Part shown: one piece after another, positions 7,458 through 16,021 of the stretch
Layout: every line of letters starts with the position of its first letter
Position numbering within the stretch: position 1 is the stretch's first letter
From: Rubrivivax sp.
GTDB taxonomy: Bacteria > Pseudomonadota > Gammaproteobacteria > Burkholderiales > Burkholderiaceae_C
Reading direction: 5' to 3'
DNA length: 64,000 nucleotides
Assembly: GCA_030680415.1 (NCBI GenBank)
Contig: JAUXVE010000098.1
Span: 1 to 64,000 of the forward strand
Notes under the pieces: model-generated
What the model saw: the letters and a program-made list of their open reading frames with translations, nothing else
The model's database searches: none
What the model was told of the DNA's origin: nothing
Program-made: the position numbers and the translations under genes

Positions 7458-7488
7458 AATATAGCACTTCCTGTTATGTCGTAAGACA
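7458..7488 (-). promoter_or_regulatory. Promoter and palindromic operator candidate of the small ORF-cas5c-cas8c-cas7 unit
   Basis: On the minus strand TATATT (7458-7463) lies about 20 bases upstream of the GAGGTG ribosome site. The -35 position (TCTTAC, 17-bp spacing) is weak and overlaps a 12-bp inverted repeat TGTCGTAAGACA (7477-7488). A weak -35 covered by a palindrome is typical of a regulated promoter; the WYL protein encoded upstream of cas3 is the obvious candidate ligand-binding regulator. The link is inference. Confidence 0.5.
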
Positions 7489-7510
7489 GCTTGATGGCAT
7501 ACTCTCGCTG

Positions 7511-7606
7511 CGCTGCCCAAAAAGCGGTGTGGATTGAAACCTTTTTTGCCGCAAGGCTGCTTGTGCTTGGAGTACGCGGGGGTCCGCCCCCGCGCACTAT
7601 TTGTCC
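7511..7606 (+). ncRNA. Degenerate crRNA-like mini-array candidate (CreA/mini-CRISPR type)
   Basis: On the plus strand, GTGGATTGAAAC (7529-7540) is an exact 12-base copy of the 3' end of the array repeat, preceded by a weak CGCT/AGCG stem (first half-repeat). It is followed by a 31-base spacer-like stretch (7541-7571), then a strong hairpin beginning GTACGCG: GTaCGCGGGGG / CCCCCGCGcAC with loop TCCG (7572-7597), placed where a second repeat stem would stand. The array spacers are 34-36 bp. It lies between cas3 and the small ORF, antisense to the operon, and has no ORF. It could be expressed and bound by Cas5c/Cascade as a regulatory crRNA. A lone relic of a repeat is the alternative. Confidence 0.5.
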
Positions 7607-7620
7607 TGACCTAATGCCTT

Positions 7621-10020
7621 TCATGCAACCAGGCCCATTGCGTTAAGCATCTGGCCCTCCGGCATCAAGCCATAGCGCCGGTCATAGCGCAGTTCGTCGA
7701 CCAGCAGGTACAGGCCAGGCTGCAACTCATGCACGTCCCCACGCCCTTGCCAGACGTTCACCATGTTCTGTCGCACCGTGACGGTATACCGCTGCAGTTT
7801 GCGCAGCAGCCAGCGGTCGGTGTCGCCATGGCGAAGGCGGGCGATCAGTGGCGCGGTGTCGGTGGCATCCGGCCCGTCGCTGAGGTACGGCACGATCACT
7901 GTGGCTTGCTGTTCGTCGTCAACGAGCTTGAACTTGTCGGCGGCGGTGCGGAAGGCCATCGCGAAGTCATCGCGATTGCGCAGGTCGTCGACGATGCCGC
8001 GTTTGTCGCGACTGGCGAAGCCTGCGTAGTAGAGCGGGAAGTAGCGTTCGAAGGCAGCGGGCGCAAGGGCATCGGCCAAGCCGAGGGCCAGCGTGCTGCG
8101 GGTCGCATCGATACCGGCTCGCACTTGGGTCAACGGCGTGGGTACCTTGCGCACAAAGACCACGACCAGGCCTTGTGCTTGCAGGCCTTCGCGGTTGCAG
8201 CGCCCCGCTGCCTGGGCAATGGAGTCGAGGCCGGCAAGGGCGCGAAACACCACTGGGAAGTCGATGTCCACGCCGGCTTCAACCAACTGGGTGCTAACCA
8301 CGCGAAGTGGTCGCATGTCGGTGCCTGCGCGGCGGTCTGCAAGCCGTTGGCGGATGTGCCGGATGACGTCGGCACGGTGTTGGCCGCACATGGCGGCCGA
8401 CAGGTGCAAGGCCTCCTCAGTGCCGATGGCGTCGATCTCGGTCACGATTTCGGAGGCATCCTTGCGGGTGTTGACGATGGTCAGCACGCATTCATGCGCC
8501 GCAATTCGTTGCGCTAGTTCCGGGGTGGATTGCACGGCCTGCAGATCGTCCGGCCACTCGATGCGCACGCGTTTCAGCTGAGCGAAGAGTGCCGCTTCGT
8601 TGTCGATGATGGCTGTGGGCCTCGGCAGCCCCCGCAGGTCCTGTCGGCGATCAAAGCGCTGCACGTCGCCCAAGGCGGGCTGTGTGGCCGTGCACAGCAG
8701 CAAGGTGACGCCGTAGTGGCTGACCAGGACGTTGAGGGTATCGAGGATGGGTTGCAGGAAATCCGGTGGCAGCAGTTGTGCTTCGTCCAGCACGATCACG
8801 CTGCCCGCGATGCGATGCAGCTTTCGGCAGCGCGAGGTGCGGGCCGCGAACAGCGACTCGAACAATTGCACATTGGTCGTGACGATCAGCGGTGCGTCCC
8901 AGTTTTCGCAGGCCAGGCGGCTGCGCGCCGTGTCCTCACGTTCGCTGCCTTCGGCCTGGCTGTGATGCTCAACCATGGCTTCCGGCCCGAAGATCTGGCC
9001 AAACACGTCGGCTGTCTGCTCGATGATGCTGGTGTAGGGAATGGCGTAGATCACCCGTTGCATGCCATGGCGAACGGCATGCTTCAAGGCAAAGGCCAGA
9101 GAAGACAAAGTCTTACCTCCGCCCGTGGGAACGGTGAGCGTGAAGACGCCGGGTGCTGCACCGGCCTTGTCGCGGCACAGTCGCAACACCTCTGCGCGGG
9201 CGTGCATCACCGGGTCTTCGCTGCGCCCGCTGGAGGCAATGGAGGCCGCCTTTTCAGCAAGATGGGTGTCGAGTTCCTGCTGGTAGTGATCGAGTGACCG
9301 ATAGCCCTGCCGTCGCACGCTGCGCTTGGCGTCCATGAAGGCCTCGGTGTCGAGGAAGTCGGCATCCACCAGGGCAGAAAACAGCATGCGCACCCAAAGC
9401 GACCATGCCAGCGGGTTGCCGTCGCGCACGCCAGGGATCGCGCTGCATGCAGCGCGCAACTCGAAGCTTGTTGGGAGGGTCAAAAGCTCGGGCGCTGCCG
9501 CTGAACAAGCGCTGAGCGTCTGCGCGTATTCCAATTCGCTTGCTGCCGCGCCAGTGCCCAGCAGGCGGGTATCGAGCCCGGCGGTCCAGTCGGCAAGGCC
9601 CGCGTGGTGCCCCGCGATTACATACGCTATTGGGCGAGCGACCATCGCGCCCGTGCGCCCGTAGGTTTGCTCGAACATCCGCAATGCGTGCAGTGCGCCG
9701 GCCGCAGAGTGGGTTTTGTCGCTGCTGGACGGCAGCTTGCCTTCGATGTGTGCGTCGTTGACCAACCGGATGTACCGCTGGAATCCCGGTCTGAACTTGC
9801 CCAGGTCATGCCACAGGCCTGCCAGCCAGGCCCAGTCTGCTCCCCAGCGCTGTCCGAACTGTGCGGCGGTGTTTGCGACTGCGTTGAGATGGTCTGCCAA
9901 CCCGTGCAATCGCATCAATGCCGAGCCGGGTTCGGTGTGCGTGTGGGCGAGGAAGTCTTGTGTCACAGGCGAATGGCACTTCAATCGGTTGGTGCGCATC
10001 TTCCCACCCGCCAGGCTCAC
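7621..10020 (-). CDS. cas3: CRISPR-associated nuclease-helicase Cas3 (type I-C)
   Basis: 799 residues from a GTG at 10020 that overlaps the regulator's stop (GTGA); an ATG seven codons in is an alternative start. The N-terminal HD nuclease is seen in HDLGKFRPGFQRY (His71-Asp72) and AGHHAGLADW. The helicase follows: Walker A TVPTGGGKT (about 296-304), the DEAQ-type motif II VIVLDEAQLLPPDF, LLLCTATQPAL, and motifs V-VI RVVSTQLVEAGVDIDFPVVFR and QAAGRCNREG. Cas3 is recruited to Cascade R-loops and degrades target DNA. All key motifs are intact. Unusually, about 190 bp of non-coding DNA plus a small gene separate it from cas5c. Confidence 0.97.
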   Translation of the reverse strand: MSLAGGKMRTNRLKCHSPVTQDFLAHTHTEPGSALMRLHGLADHLNAVANTAAQFGQRWGADWAWLAGLWHDLGKFRPGFQRYIRLVNDAHIEGKLPSSSDKTHSAAGALHALRMFEQTYGRTGAMVARPIAYVIAGHHAGLADWTAGLDTRLLGTGAAASELEYAQTLSACSAAAPELLTLPTSFELRAACSAIPGVRDGNPLAWSLWVRMLFSALVDADFLDTEAFMDAKRSVRRQGYRSLDHYQQELDTHLAEKAASIASSGRSEDPVMHARAEVLRLCRDKAGAAPGVFTLTVPTGGGKTLSSLAFALKHAVRHGMQRVIYAIPYTSIIEQTADVFGQIFGPEAMVEHHSQAEGSEREDTARSRLACENWDAPLIVTTNVQLFESLFAARTSRCRKLHRIAGSVIVLDEAQLLPPDFLQPILDTLNVLVSHYGVTLLLCTATQPALGDVQRFDRRQDLRGLPRPTAIIDNEAALFAQLKRVRIEWPDDLQAVQSTPELAQRIAAHECVLTIVNTRKDASEIVTEIDAIGTEEALHLSAAMCGQHRADVIRHIRQRLADRRAGTDMRPLRVVSTQLVEAGVDIDFPVVFRALAGLDSIAQAAGRCNREGLQAQGLVVVFVRKVPTPLTQVRAGIDATRSTLALGLADALAPAAFERYFPLYYAGFASRDKRGIVDDLRNRDDFAMAFRTAADKFKLVDDEQQATVIVPYLSDGPDATDTAPLIARLRHGDTDRWLLRKLQRYTVTVRQNMVNVWQGRGDVHELQPGLYLLVDELRYDRRYGLMPEGQMLNAMGLVA

Positions 10021-11009
10021 AGCATGACCCTGCCGCCCATCTTTTCCACCGCCGCCCGCAATTTCTCGGCCACCACTTCCCGCAGCCCCTTCGGGCCCAG
10101 CACCTCCACCTCGGGCACATGCCGCAAGATGTCCATCACCAACTCGCGCGGGTCGGCGTAGGGCAGCTCCAGCACGTAAGTTCCATCCGCCTCAAACCGC
10201 CCGCGCTGCTTCGGGTGCCAGCTCTCGGCCCCCACCCAGCGCGCGCGCTCGGCGCTGAAGAGCAGGCGCGCCCACTGCACGCGGCGGCCGGCGAAGATGC
10301 CGTAGCCGGCGCCCAGCACCTCGTCCAGCTTGCCATCGGGCACGTCGATGGCTTGCGTTTGCAGCACGCTGGCACTGCGCAGGGCATCGACGGCAAAGCT
10401 GCGCAGGCCGCGTGCGTGGTGGCACCAGGCGTCCAGGTACCAGTTGTCGCGGTAGTGCACCAGGCGTTGCGGCGAGACCTCGCGTTCCTGTGTCAGGTTG
10501 CGCCCGCGGCCGTGGTAGCTGATTTGCAACCTCTTTCTGCGCAGCAGCGCCGAGCCCACGGCCTGGAAGTGCGGCAGGTGCAGCGGCCGTGCGCCCACGG
10601 TTTGCACGCGGATGCGCCGCGCCACTTCAGCGCCCGCGTTGGCGCCGCTGCCCAGCAGTTGGTTCAGGCGCGCCGCCAGCGGCTCGATGTGCGGCCCCAA
10701 CAGGCCGCCGCTGTCCAGGTGCGCCAGCAGGTGCTGCATGGTCAGCAGGGCGTGGATTTCTTCGGCCGTCAACCACAGGCCGGGCAATTCGTATTGGGTG
10801 CCGGGCAATTGGGCTGCAGCATCCAGCCGCCAGCCGGCCTGCTCGCGGTCCCACACCACGGGGGCGTTCATGCGCTCGCGCAGGTGCGCGATGTCGCGCT
10901 TTAGCGTGGCCGCAGAAACACCCAGTTGTTGCAGCAATTGAGCCTTGCCGAAGCACCGGCCGCTATCAAGTTGGTGCTTGAGTTTGTACAGGCGCTCGGC
11001 TTGCCCCAT
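10017..11009 (-). CDS. WYL-domain transcriptional regulator at the head of the cas operon
   Basis: 330 residues. The N-terminus (ERLYKLKHQLDSGRCFGKAQLLQQLGVSAATLKRDIAHLRE) is a DeoR-like winged helix-turn-helix; the middle (LQISYHGRGRNLTQEREVSPQRLVHYRDNWYLDAWCH) is a WYL domain, and a WCX-type C-terminus follows. WYL domains sense nucleic-acid-derived ligands, and WYL proteins are common regulators of CRISPR-Cas and other phage defences. The stop overlaps the cas3 start, so it is cotranscribed with cas3 and probably controls itself, cas3 and perhaps the second promoter near 7460. The 89-bp gap upstream (11010-11098) has no convincing promoter by eye. Confidence 0.9.
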   Translation of the reverse strand: MGQAERLYKLKHQLDSGRCFGKAQLLQQLGVSAATLKRDIAHLRERMNAPVVWDREQAGWRLDAAAQLPGTQYELPGLWLTAEEIHALLTMQHLLAHLDSGGLLGPHIEPLAARLNQLLGSGANAGAEVARRIRVQTVGARPLHLPHFQAVGSALLRRKRLQISYHGRGRNLTQEREVSPQRLVHYRDNWYLDAWCHHARGLRSFAVDALRSASVLQTQAIDVPDGKLDEVLGAGYGIFAGRRVQWARLLFSAERARWVGAESWHPKQRGRFEADGTYVLELPYADPRELVMDILRHVPEVEVLGPKGLREVVAEKLRAAVEKMGGRVML

Positions 11010-11098
11010 TCAGCCCCCCGCGTTCTTGTTGGGGGCATCGTATCCCGGCGCAAGACTCCGCCCCCAAAGTCAGCCGGACTTGGGACTGCCGGCGCCGG

Positions 11099-11911
11099 CT
11101 ATTGCGCTACCGATCGAAGCGCCGCGCGCAGCGCCGCCAAGGTGGCATCCGGCGCTTCGGCCAGTTGGAGGTGGCCGCTGGGCACGGTCACGACGCGGGC
11201 CTTCAGCGCGGCGGCGATCTCAAGCGTGGCGCGCGGCGGCGTCATCTGGTCGGCCTGGCCCAGGATCAGTGTCACCGGGCAGGACACGCGCGCTGCGGCT
11301 TCCATGCCGCCGACGTAGCGGTTGCAGGTCTCGAAGTCGTGGTGGAACAGGTTCAGGCCCGACGCGGCGGCCTGCACGCGGCGCATCAGCGCCAGGTTGC
11401 CGCCGTGCAGCCAGTTGCCCGGGCTGGGGAATCCCGGCTTGCTGGTCAGCGTCGAGATCGACCAGGCGTTGACCATCGCCATCGCGCGCAGCGGCGACTC
11501 GGCCGCGGTGGCCAGCAGCGCGTCGGAGACCTTCATCGGGTAGGCGGCGCCGATCATCACCAGTCGCGTCGCGCGATCCGGGGCCCTCGAGGCCGCCTCC
11601 AGTGCGATCAGCGAGCCCATGCTGTGGCCCACCAGGGCGGCGTGCTTCACGCCGGCAGCGTCCAGCAGCGCCAGCACCCAGCGCGCCAGCGCTTCGACGT
11701 CGGGCAGCGGCGGCCCGGCGCTGCGCATGTGGCCGGGCAGGTCCACCGCCAGCACGCCGTGCCCGTGGTGCGCGAACCAGCGCGCCAGCAGCGTCCAGGC
11801 GCTGTGGTCGTGGCTGGCGCCGTGGATGAACACGACGCAGGGCAGGGCCGGGTCGAAGGGCTTGCCGCCGGTGTAGGCATAGGCCTCGCGGCCTTGGACC
11901 TGCAGCCTCAT
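11099..11911 (-). CDS. Alpha/beta-fold hydrolase
   Basis: 270 residues from the ATG at 11911, which overlaps the stop of the upstream sulfhydrylase-like gene (ATGA). The longer open frame to 12085 is that gene read out of frame. The catalytic triad is visible: Ser97 in GHSMGS, Asp in LILGQADQMTPP and His in VPSGHLQLAEAP. The oxyanion-hole motif is FIHGASHDHSAW. No signal peptide, so it is cytoplasmic. Coupling to an O-acetylhomoserine-type PLP enzyme hints at a role in acyl-ester metabolism, but the family is too broad to name a substrate. Confidence 0.85.
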   Translation of the reverse strand: MRLQVQGREAYAYTGGKPFDPALPCVVFIHGASHDHSAWTLLARWFAHHGHGVLAVDLPGHMRSAGPPLPDVEALARWVLALLDAAGVKHAALVGHSMGSLIALEAASRAPDRATRLVMIGAAYPMKVSDALLATAAESPLRAMAMVNAWSISTLTSKPGFPSPGNWLHGGNLALMRRVQAAASGLNLFHHDFETCNRYVGGMEAAARVSCPVTLILGQADQMTPPRATLEIAAALKARVVTVPSGHLQLAEAPDATLAALRAALRSVAQ

Positions 11912-13206
11912 GATGCCTTCTCCGCGACCTTGAAGGCGCGCTTGAGGTCGTCGATGAGGTCGTCGGCATCTTCGAGGCCGATGCTCAGGCGGATCGTGCC
12001 GGGCGTGATGCCGGCCACCACCAGCGCCGCGTCGTCCATGCGGAAGTGCGTCGTGCTCGCCGGGTGGATGACGAGCGAGCGGCAATCACCCACGTTGGCC
12101 AGGTGCGAGAAGATCTTCAACGCCTCGATGAAGGCCTGCCCCTGCTTGCGGGAGCCTTTGAGATCGAAGCTGAAGACGCTGCCGCAGCCGCGCGGCAGCA
12201 GTCGCTGGGCCAAGGCGTGGCTGGGGTGGCCCTCGAGCTCGGGGTAGCCTACGCCCGTCACCATCGGGTGCGCGGCCAGGAAGGCCACCACCTTGCGTGC
12301 ATTCTCGACATGCCGCGCCATGCGCAGCGGCAGCGTCTCGATGCCCTGCAGGATCAGCCACGCGGTGTGCGGGCTCATGCAGGCGCCGAAGTCGCGCAAG
12401 CCTTCGCGGCGGGCGCGCAGCAGGAAGGCCGCCACCGTGCTTTCCTCGCTGAAGACCATGCCGTGGAAGCCGGCATAGGGCGCGGTCAGTTCGGGGAAGC
12501 GGCCCGAACGTTCCCAGTCGAAGCCGCCGCTGTCGACGAGCACGCCGCCGACCACCGTGCCGTGGCCCGACAGGAACTTGGTCGCCGAGTGGAAGACGAG
12601 GTCGGCGCCGTGCTCGAAGGGCTTCATCAGCCACGGCGTGGTGAAGGTCGAGTCCACCAGCAGCGGCAGCCCGGCGTCGTGCGCGATGGCGCTCACGGTC
12701 GGGATGTCCAGCACGTCGAGCCCCGGGTTGCCCAGCGTCTCGCCGAACAGCAGCCGGGTCTCGGGGCGGATGGCCGCGCGCCAGCCGTCGATGTCGAGCG
12801 GCTTGACGAAGGTGGTGCTGATGCCGAAGCGCGCCAGCGTGTAGCTCAGCAGGTTGTGGCTGCCGCCATAGAGCGCCGACGACGCCACGATGTGGCTGCC
12901 GGCGCCGGCCAGCGTGGCCACCGCCAGGTGCAGCGCCGCCTGGCCGCTGGCGGTGGCGACTGAGCCGCAACCGCCTTCAAGCGCCGCCACGCGCTCTTCC
13001 AGCACCGCGTTGGTGGGGTTGCTGATGCGGCTGTAGACATGGCCCGAGCGCTCCATGTTGAACAGGCTCGCGGCGTGTTCGCTGTTCTCGAAGACGAAGC
13101 TCGTCGTCAGGTGGATGGGCACCGCGCGCGCGCCGGTGGCCGGGTCGGGGGCGGCGCCGGCGTGCAGCGCCAGGGTGTCGAATCCGGGGTCGGAAGAGCC
13201 GGCCAT
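11908..13206 (-). CDS. O-acetylhomoserine sulfhydrylase-like PLP enzyme (Cys/Met metabolism family), copy 1
   Basis: 432 residues, normal for MetY-type enzymes. PLP-binding Lys210 lies in FHSATKFLSGHG; the phosphate-binding YSRISNPTN and the ALYGGSHNLL loop are present. The reaction is replacement of the acetyl group of O-acetylhomoserine by sulfide or methanethiol. The ATG is at 13206. It is translationally coupled to the alpha/beta hydrolase downstream and divergent from the CBS gene. A paralogue lies at 57801-59084. I see no SAM riboswitch upstream. Confidence 0.88.
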   Translation of the reverse strand: MAGSSDPGFDTLALHAGAAPDPATGARAVPIHLTTSFVFENSEHAASLFNMERSGHVYSRISNPTNAVLEERVAALEGGCGSVATASGQAALHLAVATLAGAGSHIVASSALYGGSHNLLSYTLARFGISTTFVKPLDIDGWRAAIRPETRLLFGETLGNPGLDVLDIPTVSAIAHDAGLPLLVDSTFTTPWLMKPFEHGADLVFHSATKFLSGHGTVVGGVLVDSGGFDWERSGRFPELTAPYAGFHGMVFSEESTVAAFLLRARREGLRDFGACMSPHTAWLILQGIETLPLRMARHVENARKVVAFLAAHPMVTGVGYPELEGHPSHALAQRLLPRGCGSVFSFDLKGSRKQGQAFIEALKIFSHLANVGDCRSLVIHPASTTHFRMDDAALVVAGITPGTIRLSIGLEDADDLIDDLKRAFKVAEKAS

Positions 13207-13246
13207 CGCTGTTCACCAAGGCTGTGGGACGGCACGGATTGTGGGC

Positions 13247-13252
13247 TATATT
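13247..13252 (+). promoter_or_regulatory. Possible -10 element for the CBS-domain gene
   Basis: TATATT in the 87-bp gap between two divergent genes, about 40 bases before the CBS-domain ATG. The -35 position (GTGGGA) is poor. Low confidence. Confidence 0.35.
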
Positions 13253-13293
13253 GGTCCGCCTACCCCGCAAGAAGCCACTGCCGAAGGCCTGCC

Positions 13294-13764
13294 ATGAAAG
13301 TCACCGATATGCTGCGCGTCAAGGGCAACACGCTCTACACCGCGCACCCCGACCAGCCGCTGGTCGAAGCCGTGCAGACCATGGCCGACATGGACATCGG
13401 CTCGCTGGTGGTCATGGAGCACGGCGACCTGGTGGGTATGCTCACCTTCCGCGAGGTCATCGCCGCCATCGTCGCCAACGGCGGCAGCCTCGGCAACCGC
13501 CACGTGCGCTCGGTGATGGACGACGCGCCGCTGACCTGCACCCCCGAGACCGAGATCGACGAGGTGCGCCGCATGATGCTGATGCGCCACGCCCGCTACA
13601 TGCCGGTGCTCGACCACCGCACGCTGATGGGCGTGATCTCGTTCTACGACGTGGCCAAGACGGTGGTCGATGCGCAGGACTTCGAGAACCGCATGCTCAA
13701 GGCCTACATCCGCGACTGGCCTGAAGACGCCGGACAGCCGCCGGCGGCGTCGCCCGCCGGCTGA
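13294..13764 (+). CDS. CBS-domain pair protein
   Basis: 156 residues made of two CBS motifs: residues about 1-65 (MKVTDMLRVKGN to GMLTFREVIAAI) and about 75-135 (VRSVMDDAPLTCTPETEIDEVRRMMLMRHARYMPVLDHRTLMGVISFYDVAK). Tandem CBS motifs form a Bateman module that binds adenine nucleotides and usually regulates a partner. No catalytic domain is attached. The start codon follows a weak ribosome site. It stands alone, between a divergent sulfhydrylase and a convergent chemoreceptor, so no partner is indicated. Confidence 0.9.
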   Translation: MKVTDMLRVKGNTLYTAHPDQPLVEAVQTMADMDIGSLVVMEHGDLVGMLTFREVIAAIVANGGSLGNRHVRSVMDDAPLTCTPETEIDEVRRMMLMRHARYMPVLDHRTLMGVISFYDVAKTVVDAQDFENRMLKAYIRDWPEDAGQPPAASPAG

Positions 13765-13772
13765 GCTGCGGC

Positions 13773-15320
13773 TTAGGCGGCGACGGGTTCGAGCCGGAAC
13801 ACCGACACCGCCTGAGCCAGCTGGGTCGCCTGCTCGCTCAGGCTGGCCGCCGCCGCCGCGCCCTGCTCCACCAGCGCGGCGTTCTGCTGGGTCATCTGGT
13901 CGAGTTGCGACACCGCCTGGTTGACTTGGCCGATGCCGCTGCTCTGCTCTTGCGCCGCCCCGGTGATCTCGCCGACCAGGTCGGTCACACGCTGCACCTC
14001 GTCGACGATGCGGCCCATGGTCTGCCCGGCCTCGGTCACCAGTCGGCTGCCGCTGTCGACACTCTCGACGTTGGCGGCAATCAGCGACTTGATTTCCCGT
14101 GCCGCCTGCGCGCTGCGTTGTGCGAGGTTGCGCACCTCGCTGGCCACCACCGCGAAGCCGCGGCCCTGCTCGCCGGCGCGCGCCGCTTCGACGGCGGCGT
14201 TCAAGGCCAGGATGTTGGTCTGGAACGCGATGCTGTCGATGACGCCGATGATGTCGGCGATGCGGCGCGAACTGGCGTTGATGTCGCCCATCGTCGTCAC
14301 CACCCGCGAGACGATCTCGCCGCCCTGGCGTGCCACCGCGGTGGCCGATCCTGCCAGCTGGTTGGCGGCGCGGGCGGAGTCGGCCGATTGATTCACCGTA
14401 CTGGTGAGCTGTTCCATCGAACTGGCGGTCTGCTGCAGCGAGCTGGCGGCCTGCTCGGTGCGTTGGCTGAGGTCGGTGTTGCCGACCGAGACCTCGGCGC
14501 TGGCGGTCTGGATGCTGTCGGCGGATTGCCGGATGCCGCCCACCAGCCGTGCCAGCGCGGCCTGCATGTCGCGCAGCGCGCCGAACAGTTCACCGACTTC
14601 GTCCTGGCCGCGGTGGTCGAAGCGCACCGACAGATCGCCACCGGCAATGGCGCGGGCGCCCTGCGAGGCCGAGCGCAGCGCGGCGATCACGCTACGCGTG
14701 GTGAACCACATCAACGCGGTCACGGCGGCGATCATCACGGCTGCCCCGGCGATCGCCACGAGGGTGAGCTGTCGGCTCTCGGCACGGGCGCCGGCGATGC
14801 TCGCGGCGCTGGCGGTTTCCTGGCTCGCTTCCAGGGCGCTCAGCGGCCGCACGAAGGTCTTGTGCAGCTGTGCCCATTCGCCTTGAAGGATGTCGTCGAG
14901 CTTGGTCTTGTCGGCCGCGGCGTAGGCCTTGTCCAGCGCGTCGAGCAGGGCCTGCAGGCGCGGATAGCCTTCGTTCATGGCCTTCAGCGCGGCGGCCGCG
15001 TCTTCATTGGCCGGCGTCTGTGCAGCGACCACCTTCCAGCTGTCCTGGATGACCGGGCGCGTTTCCTTCAGGTGATTCGCGGTGCCGGGGATCGGGAAGT
15101 GGTCGAGCAGCACGCCGGCGGCGCGGAAGCGCACGGCGCCCAGCGAACTGCTGATGCGCTGGGCGGCCATCAGCGGCTTGAGATTGTCTTCGACGACCAG
15201 TTCGAGCGCAGCCGCCCCGCGCTGGCAGGCCAGCACCGCCAGTCCGGCCAGGAGGAAGGCGCCCAGTACGGCCGCAGCGGCGGCGCAGAGAAGTCGGGTG
15301 CGGATGCTGAGGTTGCGCAT
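13773..15320 (-). CDS. Methyl-accepting chemotaxis protein
   Basis: 515 residues. TM1 is at about 8-30, a periplasmic four-helix-bundle sensor runs to about 185, and TM2 ([20 protein letters not shown]) is followed by a HAMP domain (about 205-260). The cytoplasmic signalling hairpin carries the invariant tip [48 protein letters not shown]. It feeds CheA/CheW, which are not in this window. The ligand is unknown. The C-terminus lacks an NWETF-like CheR tether. Confidence 0.95.
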   Translation of the reverse strand: MRNLSIRTRLLCAAAAAVLGAFLLAGLAVLACQRGAAALELVVEDNLKPLMAAQRISSSLGAVRFRAAGVLLDHFPIPGTANHLKETRPVIQDSWKVVAAQTPANEDAAAALKAMNEGYPRLQALLDALDKAYAAADKTKLDDILQGEWAQLHKTFVRPLSALEASQETASAASIAGARAESRQLTLVAIAGAAVMIAAVTALMWFTTRSVIAALRSASQGARAIAGGDLSVRFDHRGQDEVGELFGALRDMQAALARLVGGIRQSADSIQTASAEVSVGNTDLSQRTEQAASSLQQTASSMEQLTSTVNQSADSARAANQLAGSATAVARQGGEIVSRVVTTMGDINASSRRIADIIGVIDSIAFQTNILALNAAVEAARAGEQGRGFAVVASEVRNLAQRSAQAAREIKSLIAANVESVDSGSRLVTEAGQTMGRIVDEVQRVTDLVGEITGAAQEQSSGIGQVNQAVSQLDQMTQQNAALVEQGAAAAASLSEQATQLAQAVSVFRLEPVAA

Positions 15321-15377
15321 GGGATCGGCTGGGCTCGTGGTCGCGGTCTTGGTCGTGCAGGCGCGTCGCGCCTGGGC

Positions 15378-15821
15378 TTACTGCGTCGGCAGGCCCTTCG
15401 TGTTCCACTCCGGCATGCCGCCACGGAACCAGCCCACCTGCTTGTAGCCGGCGTCACGCGCCACCACCGAGGCCTTGTAGCTCTTCCAGCAGGTGCCGGA
15501 ATTGCAGAAGAAGACGACGGGCGCGCTCTTGTCGGCCGGCAGCTTGGCAAGGTCGAACTTGTCGGCCGCCTTGTCGAACTTGGCGTCCTTGGCGCTCTTC
15601 TCGCCGTAGGCGACGTGAATCGCGCCCTTGACCGTTTTCTCGGCGTACTCGTTGGCCGTGCGCGTGTCGACGAGCGCGGCGCCCTTGGCGCCGAGGTCAC
15701 GCGCCTGTTCGGCGGTGACGATGCGCACGCCGTCGATCGCAGCCGGTGTTTCCTGGGCCAGCACGGGGTTGGCGAAGAGGGCGGCAGCGGCGACGCAGGC
15801 CGCATAGAGGAAGGGTTTCAT
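15378..15821 (-). CDS. Periplasmic rhodanese-like protein
   Basis: 147 residues with a signal peptide (MKPFLYAACVAAAALFANPVLA, cleavage after ALA). The single rhodanese domain holds the active-site loop FFCNSGTCWKSYKA, with the catalytic Cys and the CWKS motif typical of exported rhodaneses associated with c-type cytochrome or sulfur pathways. It probably moves sulfane sulfur or acts as a thiol redox protein in the periplasm. It sits 57 bp from the start of the chemoreceptor gene and is not clearly in an operon. Confidence 0.9.
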   Translation of the reverse strand: MKPFLYAACVAAAALFANPVLAQETPAAIDGVRIVTAEQARDLGAKGAALVDTRTANEYAEKTVKGAIHVAYGEKSAKDAKFDKAADKFDLAKLPADKSAPVVFFCNSGTCWKSYKASVVARDAGYKQVGWFRGGMPEWNTKGLPTQ

Positions 15822-16021
15822 GGTCTGGGCTCCGGTGGTGGGGGTCTGCGGCGTCGAGCCGTGCCACCATGGCGGCGCTCATGCCAACAGACACAGCTTG
15901 TATCGGCTGCCCCAGCGGGTTCTTTAGGGCCCGCCGTCGGTGCGCCGCAGCTGCAGGTGGCTGACCAGGCGGCCACTAGAATCCCCCGCTGATCTCGTGG
16001 CGACCCACGCCGCTCCTGCCC

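Noticed and set aside
7572-7597. The hairpin after cas3 as a simple Rho-independent terminator of cas3
   Set aside because: On the minus strand the stem is not followed by a T-run, and on the plus strand the following bases (ACTATTTGTCC) are also poor. Its spacing from the repeat tag fits a repeat stem better, though partial termination is not excluded.
13207-13293. SAM or other methionine-linked riboswitch upstream of the first sulfhydrylase gene
   Set aside because: The gap is only 87 bp and shows none of the conserved riboswitch cores.
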